Assembly: GCA_017591395.1 (NCBI GenBank) | Contig: WEDG01000461.1 | Coordinates: forward strand, 72,501 to 136,500 | Origin: Schistocephalus solidus | Taxonomy: Eukaryota > Platyhelminthes > Cestoda > Diphyllobothriidea > Diphyllobothriidae | DNA: 64,000 nt | Direction of reading: 5' to 3' | Shown here: positions 57,223 through 64,000 of the stretch, one piece after another | How the letters are laid out: the number at the start of each line of letters is the position of its first letter | How positions within the stretch are numbered: the first letter of the stretch is position 1 | The notes under the pieces: generated by a model | The model's database searches: none | Seen by the model: the letters and a program-made list of their open reading frames with translations, nothing else | What the model was told of the DNA's origin: nothing | Program-made: the position numbers and the translations under genes

Positions 57223-57335
57223 TAATGTGGAACCGACAAAGACAAGGGAGACCGGAATGGCCATTTCTGGCTTATTAGCCGTCATCAGCCAGTCATACCC
57301 AATCCCAAGTGTGGAACACCTGGGACACACTTGGG
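57223..57335 (-). repeat. SINE family B, tandem pair copy 2 (truncated)
   Basis: Starts again at AATGTGGAACCGACAAAGAC and stops within the tRNA-like region at ACACCTGGGACAC, followed by unrelated sequence. Confidence 0.8.
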
Positions 57336-57489
57336 ACAAGTTACCTGCCTCGGCTACTGAAACGTACAGGATCCACCAATTCTGTTTTAGTTAACTAACT
57401 GCCCAGGCAGGATTTCCTCAACAATCAATCTGGAATCCACCAACCGACTACCACATTAGAACCAGACGGGAAACCTGACCCAAGTGTGG

Positions 57490-57620
57490 TTGATATCACG
57501 GCTCCCAGCGAGGCCTCTTAACTCAGATGGTTAGAGCTTTCGTGAGTTCGAAGCCCACCGGCGTCATCGAGGTTTTCCCAAATGGATCAAATAGGCCAAA
57601 CCCATAATATTATCTAAGCA
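57490..57620 (+). repeat. SINE family A copy with internal deletion
   Basis: TATCACGGCTCCCAGCGAGGCCTCTTAACTCAGATGGTTAGAGC (A box, 57508-57556) joins directly to GAGTTCGAAGCCCACCGG (B box). GAGGTTTTCCCAAATGGATCAAATAGG (family tail) follows. The middle of the tRNA-like head is missing. Confidence 0.65.
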
Positions 57621-58424
57621 CGTTGTAATTATAAAGAATAGTATTTTGCTTTAAGGGAATAAAGCTCGTTTTCTGAATTCTGTTTATATTTCACAGTGGT
57701 TGGGAATTTAATCCACCACGATAATTTTCTTTTGGAATGAAATTCTTCCCTTCAACGGAACGGTTTTTTGACTCTGCTGACATTTTCTCATTCTTAGGCA
57801 TCCATCAGTCAGCAGAAAATGGCCCTTTACTTACTGCTCTTATTAAAAATCCCTAAAAATCCAAAGAGACAAGAGCTAAAGTTGTCAGCATCGACAGATT
57901 TATTACTCTCCTATTGTACGAGCTTTTGAAATTGAGCCACCGTCTTTTCTGCTCTCCATTCGCATGTGAATCCTCTTATATGCAAGTCGGTTGGCCTATT
58001 TCACCGATTATATACCAAATTTTAACCCTATTTGTTTATTCGAACAACGAAAATGAGGTCATCAGCGCACGAAGCTGGCACCGCTTTGAAAGACGTCCAA
58101 TTCAGTCGATATTTAGAAACGCATTCAAGGACGATTCTTCATGATGTCACTATATGCATTTGTCGGCCATTCGTTTGTGATCTTCCGGTGTTAAGGGGTT
58201 TGTGTGCCCAACCTTATTCACAATGAATGGAGGACATATTTTTGCTGAAAGTTTTGGAATTTTACTTTCAAAATAAAGCGTAGCTCTCTCTCTACTTTAT
58301 TGACAATGATAACCCTCATCGGGTGATCTTTCCTCTTTTCTTCCCATCGTTCGACGGGAACGAGAACTTTTTACAGGTCAGGTCAGACTTTAACAAAATA
58401 TATATTCGCCATTCAATAACTTAC
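57621..58424. other. HCN intron sequence near the 5' splice site
   Basis: Nothing recognised. This lies just downstream (minus strand) of the CNBD exon's donor. Confidence 0.45.
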
Positions 58425-58668
58425 CGCCAAAGTAAGATCCATCAGAGAGACTGGTAGCCACTCGACCGTCAGTGTCAACTATGTCCACTATGCCCTCCTG
58501 GATGAAGTACATCTTGGTTCCAATCAAACCCTCCTTGATGATCCAGTCACCCGGTTGGAAGACCTCGTACTTCAACTTCATGATGACGTCGGAGACGAAT
58601 TGCTGATCGGCGTAGGTAAAAAATGGCACTGCAGCAACCAACGCACGGCAGTTGTGATTCACTATTTC
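58425..58668 (-). CDS. HCN/Ih channel exon: first half of cyclic-nucleotide-binding domain
   Basis: Minus strand. A pyrimidine tract and CACCTAG acceptor precede 58668, and the donor GTAAGT lies at 58419-58424. The 244-nt exon reads [17 protein letters not shown] (end of C-linker, A helix), then [40 protein letters not shown] (beta roll) and [15 protein letters not shown]. It ends one base into a codon. That base plus AG from the exon at 37166 restores Glu of the FGEICLL cassette, an exact splice match. The near-canonical HCN sequence makes the family call firm. The exons for the voltage sensor, pore and most of the C-linker are not visible between here and 64000. Confidence 0.92.
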
Positions 58669-59569
58669 CTAGGTGCAGTTATTGGGGGAAGGAAAAGCGT
58701 TCTTTTAACAAATACCAACTGAATGTACGGCACAATTTTTCGATCACACTTATTTGCTGAACAGTAATCAAAACTAGATGGAGATACTTTCCAGGCAACG
58801 TTGAAAGAATTCCCTCAAAAAACGGCTAACTGGCCTCTGGAAGTTTGAAGTATCAATCGATAAAAACCGCACATCTAGGATGCCAAATGACAGTCGAAGA
58901 GATGCCAACTCCCAACTCTGCTGGTACAGATTACTTTCAAATGAGGGTAAGTGCCTACTGATAATACAAACCATACGGAACTGCAACATGGGGTACGTTG
59001 ATACCAACGCATGAAACGAACCAACAGCCCCAACTATAATTTTGCATCAAAATAGGCTGCCTGGTTCATAAACTATCTTCCTCACAAACGATTTTTGTTC
59101 TGAAATGTTTGGTAGCTAAAAAACATAATGAAAGTGAGGGTTTTGTGCAAAAATGGTAGGAGAGTACAGAGTCTCTTTTAAACGGTGCTTTAACCATCGA
59201 TCATTTAATGAATTGGGTTCTGTAAAGACATTTTGCTTTGGTAAGTACAAATATGCAACGTCATGTAATCACTCCTGACTACTGTCAGGAGAATGAGTAG
59301 CTAGTTAAATATGGTTGTTCTATACCAGAAATCTTCTGTTCAAAGGAAAGTGCTAAGGAAGCGGACACCAGAAATAATTGAGGCACTATGACTTGAATCT
59401 ACAGAAAACACAGGAAATGTTCAACTGAAATTATACTAACGATCATAATCACTTTTAGAATCGTTTGCAAACGCTCTTGAAATTTGGATATTTGATCATG
59501 CAGTCGGTACCAACCGAAAAATGACACGAGAATTCTCTAACTAACTGACCCTCATGGCAAGACTTACGA
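58669..59569. other. HCN intron, upstream side of CNBD exon
   Basis: No further exon seen. The 77-codon minus frame at 58774-59007 has no channel features. Confidence 0.45.
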
Positions 59570-59720
59570 ACAGGTGCCACCCATAAAACAAGTGGCTTTG
59601 CGTTAAATTCCAGAGAAATCATGGGCAGAATTAAGGGATAGGGTGAGAGCAAGGTTGGGAATGGAGTTAGCGTTGCAATTAGAGTAAAGAAGCGGCTTAG
59701 GGTTACAACAGGGAAATATT
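59570..59720 (+). repeat. GGTTAGG-like low-complexity element
   Basis: GCGTTAAATTCCAGAG (about 59600) is followed by irregular GGTTGGG, GAGTTAGCG and TTAGGGTTA motifs, like the tracts near 1313 and 28020-28115. Confidence 0.4.
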
Positions 59721-62700
59721 TACAGTTCCTGCGATTAAGCGCAAATTCAACTGCATTATATGGAGAAGGGGTGTTTCGATTCCCATTTTTCTATCAATGT
59801 GGGCCATATATACACAACCCTGACCTTTAACTGCCTCGTGGACAAAACATCTATCTCGAAAGTGGAAAGGAAGAGCTGCCTTACCAGATTGTTATGCCGA
59901 GGAGATGTCGCTGATAATTCGAAGGAAAACCCTTCCGTACTCCTCCGGCATTTTGTCGTGGTAATGAAGCCACACTACTATTATCAGATAATCCAAAACA
60001 TTTTTTGCATACATGATAAAATCATGGATAAGCTAGCTTATTTTGAATTTAACCTGGAAAAATTCCTTCAGCAGATTTTCGACTACAATGGATATCCAGC
60101 GTATATAAATTTACCATATTCATCGCAGCATTTAAAAGTACACGAAATTTTCATTTAATTGCCAATTTATCTGCTCAATAATGTAGTGAGTCCTGAGAGA
60201 ATGCACATTAATTTATTTTGTTTTTTCCAAGCCTTTTTAAGCCGATATAGAATTTCGTTTTAAATGGCTTAAAAATTCCTTCATCTTCCTAATGCAACCA
60301 AGTTTTTGTATATTGGTACGGTTTGGAAGCACATATTCTATAAGTCCTCTACAACGAGCTTGGTGAGCTCTCTGAGTTATTGCGTATATTGTGAACGAAA
60401 CCTCAAATAATGGGGTGATATTTAATATCTAAAATACAAATTCCAGCATTTCTAACCGCATCATGGCTACAAGTATTTTTTAACGCAAAATACCCCTTCA
60501 TTCACGCACTTAAGTTAAAAGAAGGCGAGTGCTAAATTATACCCATAATTATAAAGCCCGTTAACCGAAACGTACGCTTTTCACACAACAAAACGTATTT
60601 AAAAGAAAACAAGCGCTTTAAGAGGCCTCATAATTAAGAAAAGGTTTTCGAATAAAAGCAATTCAGCTACACATGTAAATCGAGTACGTAATGAAACCTG
60701 AACTATGAGGGGGAGTTGATAACATTACTTTTTCGAACGGCCTTCTTTACCAGGATAACTGAATAGATCCAAGCACAGAAAGTTAAGTAAATGATCTAAT
60801 TATTTTGTCAAAAGACATATTATTCGGTTGATTTGAACAGTACCCAAACAGACCGTAGTATATTGTTTTATTCTAAATATCATAAAGTTTGCCAATAACA
60901 CCAAAGAACATTGAAACGGTGGTTACGGGGTTGTTTTCATCTACAGAAATGCCACAAATACTTTTGTATGTCACGTGGATTTCAAAATATTACATGCTTA
61001 GGTATATTGTTTATAAAGTTTATAAAGTTCTGGTTAACAGTTAGTCTTCAGACCTAATGTGGCCACGGTTGTACACCAGGTGGTTATTATAACATTGAAT
61101 GTCTCAACCAAAAATCGTCTCAAAAGTAAATGCATAAATGGTTATTATAACGGTGACAGCCAGTTCGCAGTTGTGATTGAGGTATGAAGCATCATTTTGA
61201 GCCCTCAAATTGACTATGTAATGATCAGAGTTTTCGTGCAGCGCTATCTGGTAAATGTGAACATCTTTGATGGAGTAAAAACTCCTTTTCTGTTCCTCTA
61301 AGGATAATACATGCAGTATGTTAGACTGAGCATAAAAGCAATGACTGGTTAACGCACCATGTGCTTGTCGAAGCAAGTTATCCGTTGGAAGTATGGGTAC
61401 GATAAGATAAAACCGTCTACAAAATTATGGTACCCAGTCAAGAGAGCACATCTTCACTCTCTGTACGAAAACCAGCTGTCTGGTTTCCTGACAAAACGTG
61501 GCAATAGAAAAAAAAAAACATTTTTCCCCAGATATATCCTATCTACGTTACATCATTGAATCTCTTGTGGTAGTAACGATTTCAGCTTCAGCTAGGACAG
61601 TTCTAAAGAAAAACAGTTCTTTCGTTTAGCATTTCCAGTTTACCAGGAGTAGTGAGAGAATCTTCAAAATTAAAAGTACTCGTGGTGAAAAAATACGATC
61701 CTCTAGCTATAACTCCAATATTCCTATATAATGAACTTGAAAATGACACCTCACATATCGTTTTAGAATATTACTGTAGCAACAGCCTTCGCGTAAACAA
61801 TTTGTTTTCATTTAAAATGCATGACCACTGAGGGCATATTAACACAGCTAGCTTAAATACTGATGGATATTTGAATAACTTCAAAATCTGTTCGTCACCA
61901 AGAGTTTTTGTCTAAAATTCAGCAGTTAGCACTCAGAGTACATCCCCCGAAAACATAAATTCTTTGGTTAAAATGCCGTAATTAATAGTGGATATTTAAA
62001 CAGACACAAGTATATTTATCCTTGAACACCTCAAAATGGAAAGTATTACTGGGCTCTCTATGATTGAACCAACGTGCACTTGAGACTATGAAAAGCGATT
62101 AAAAATTATCCCAGTTATCCTACTTATAGTGCACACTTCAAACATACAGTTATTATGATATCTCATGAAACGGTAACCGAAAATCCAAACTATGTTTCCA
62201 GTAAGAAAAAAATACCTAATTAATGTTGTAATATTAAGTAACCTGCAGCGTAATATTTAGATATTTCAGTTACATTAGAATGCCAGTTTATGACTGAGTT
62301 TTTTGTTTGGCCACCGACAAAGCGTTACTCCTTATTCCGTAGGACTCTATCTTGATTTTCAATACCCATTTAAATTTAGACATATAAATTGGGAAAAATA
62401 CATAAAAATATCCATTGTAGTACAACTTTAGTAGCAAATAATGTCTTAGATTTTGAACAGTGCGTAATGATGAGATGATGAAAGGGCCATCTATAAATAA
62501 TCATATCCATTCACTTATGAAAACTGCTCGGAAATAATACGAAATGGTTCACCCCATCTGAAAAATCCTATGAGCCCTACGTGATCTCTGCCTGTCAGGA
62601 ACAAGAAAATGTAGGACTTTTTCAATGGAAATATAACCTAGTAGTTTGGAAGCCCCGAATGCAGGTGCAATAACAGATCAGGTGAAAATCATTTGAGACC

Positions 62701-64000
62701 AAAAGTTTTTCAAAACCGCAAAATACACTTTCGTCAAGCATCCAAATTTAAGTAGATTTTACTTACTACCCTATGAGAACAATAAAGGATATTTAAATGC
62801 ATGAATTTTATAACATAGAACTTAATGTATAAGGGCGTTAAAAGCAAAGTGAAAACTTCCTACTACTTAAGTTTTCAGCTCATACAGAAGTTAGACTTTG
62901 CACTAGGTTATAAAACTGTTTCAAAAACCGGCATAATAACGATAATGAAATACTATAGGATTATGTCGCACGATAATTATTATTATAACCTTACTTAGGT
63001 ACTATTTTCTACTCAAAATAAATTTCAGAATTTCGGGTAACATCTCATGAGATAACAGAACTACTGTAGTTGATTTTAAAATTTACGACATTTGCACTAG
63101 TTTCGAACTCTCCATTTTTTGGTATAAGAAAGTAGATTTCACTTCATTTAGACTAAGAAACTGCCAAGTCAAACAAATTTGTAACCCAGTAGTGTATCTC
63201 ACTTATGGAAAAATTTTAAGAGTTCTACACAACAACATGATGAGATTGAATAGAAGTAATTTCGTAATCTCACTGAAGCCCGAAAGCTAGACAAACGTTC
63301 ACTGCTACAGTTAAACTAAACTTAACATATGCTGTCTCCACGTACCAGGCCTAAAAGAGTAACTAGCACGGTGTAAAATTTCTAAGATTTGTCCGAAACT
63401 ACCGAATAGGTACCTCAAATTTATCAGGTTTCTCCTTATGAGAGTTTAACGTACTTGCATTTCATATCAAGCACAAAAGCGCAGACGAGCGGGGAAGAAA
63501 GGAGAGGTTTTATTTCCTTTTAAAATCTTTAATAAGAGTTAGCGCAAAAAATGTGAACAAACGTATGCAGTCAGAGCGCACGAAAATAACAAAATGTAGG
63601 TCTTGATGGTCAGCAAAGGCAAATCAAACTAAGTTGACATCTAAATAGTGTAGCATCAGACGCTAAACTAATAATAAGATCTTCAAGTACAAAGAAAATA
63701 TAATTAAGTGGCAAGGATTGAGAGTTAAGATTTTGATAGTAAGCTGAGTGGTGTCTCCTAACAACGAGGTCCAATAAAACTGTAAAATAACCAGCAAGGG
63801 TTTAATGAAACCCTGGCAATTAACAAAATTAGATATTCTCGGGGCCAGGGGAAGCGAAACTTTTCAAGATATAAAACTAGCGTATTTACAAAAACGCGCA
63901 TGGATGAACCGATTTCTTCCCAGCTGCGCCATACACCGTCACAAAATCGGCAAACACGTGTCTGGTCTTCTAGTGTGGTAATTCAATCAACATGCGTGCA
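59721..64000. other. AT-rich stretch, probably HCN intron
   Basis: 4.3 kb with no supported exon. The longest frame (132 codons, plus, 59760-60158) has no recognised domain. I looked on the minus strand for C-linker, S6 or pore-like sequence of an HCN channel and did not see it, but short exons could be missed by eye. Confidence 0.45.

Noticed and set aside
59760..60158. A 132-aa ORF as a real gene
   Set aside because: AT-rich composition, no domain and no splice or neighbour support. Possible but not supported.

Overview
The window is eukaryotic. It has split exons with consensus splice sites, long introns, tRNA-derived SINEs, LINE and Penelope-like fragments, an LTR-retrotransposon array and long trinucleotide microsatellites. 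There is no operon structure and no CRISPR array. The LTR element has a CHCC-type gag knuckle of the CsRn1-type Ty3/gypsy lineage. With the Penelope/GIY-YIG debris, hammerhead-like repeats and large introns, this suggests a repeat-rich parasitic flatworm genome, most plausibly a diphyllobothriid-type tapeworm. The organism assignment is an inference.

The only host gene I can name is on the minus strand: an HCN/Ih-type cyclic-nucleotide-gated channel. One exon (58425-58668) and the next (36925-37166) join in phase to give a near-complete cyclic-nucleotide-binding domain. The intron between them is 21.3 kb. A minus-strand exon-like ORF at 15694-16113 (strong acceptor, phase 0, basic/acidic disordered protein) could be the terminal exon; that link is a hypothesis. 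Upstream exons (voltage sensor, pore, C-linker) were not found and probably lie beyond 64000.

Region by region. 0-10 kb: microsatellites, a diverged 0.7-0.8 kb duplication, Penelope remnants and a head-to-head SINE pair. 10-14 kb: AT-rich, nearly featureless, ending in an inverted, circularly permuted repeat that carries a well-formed hammerhead ribozyme (14052-14096). 14-24 kb: candidate terminal exon, LINE fragments, a CpG-rich island, a TCC/ACT compound microsatellite and Penelope pieces, including one RT + GIY-YIG remnant on the minus strand. 24-36 kb: tandem duplications, SINE arrays and a 3 x 354/355 bp tandem array with hammerhead-like motifs on the minus strand. 37-58 kb (HCN intron): a Penelope remnant with inverted tails, then a tandem LTR-retrotransposon array (about 40350-51974) of five LTRs and four internal regions. 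Three of those internal regions share the same 2.5 kb deletion. 58-64 kb: HCN exon, then AT-rich intron sequence.

The most notable signals are the self-cleaving-ribozyme-like motifs in three repeat contexts next to Penelope debris, which resembles a retrozyme/Penelope system, and the LTR array, where a deletion derivative with an in-frame protease/integrase-tail fusion has been amplified in tandem. All transposon genes seen are damaged except the gag of the fourth unit.
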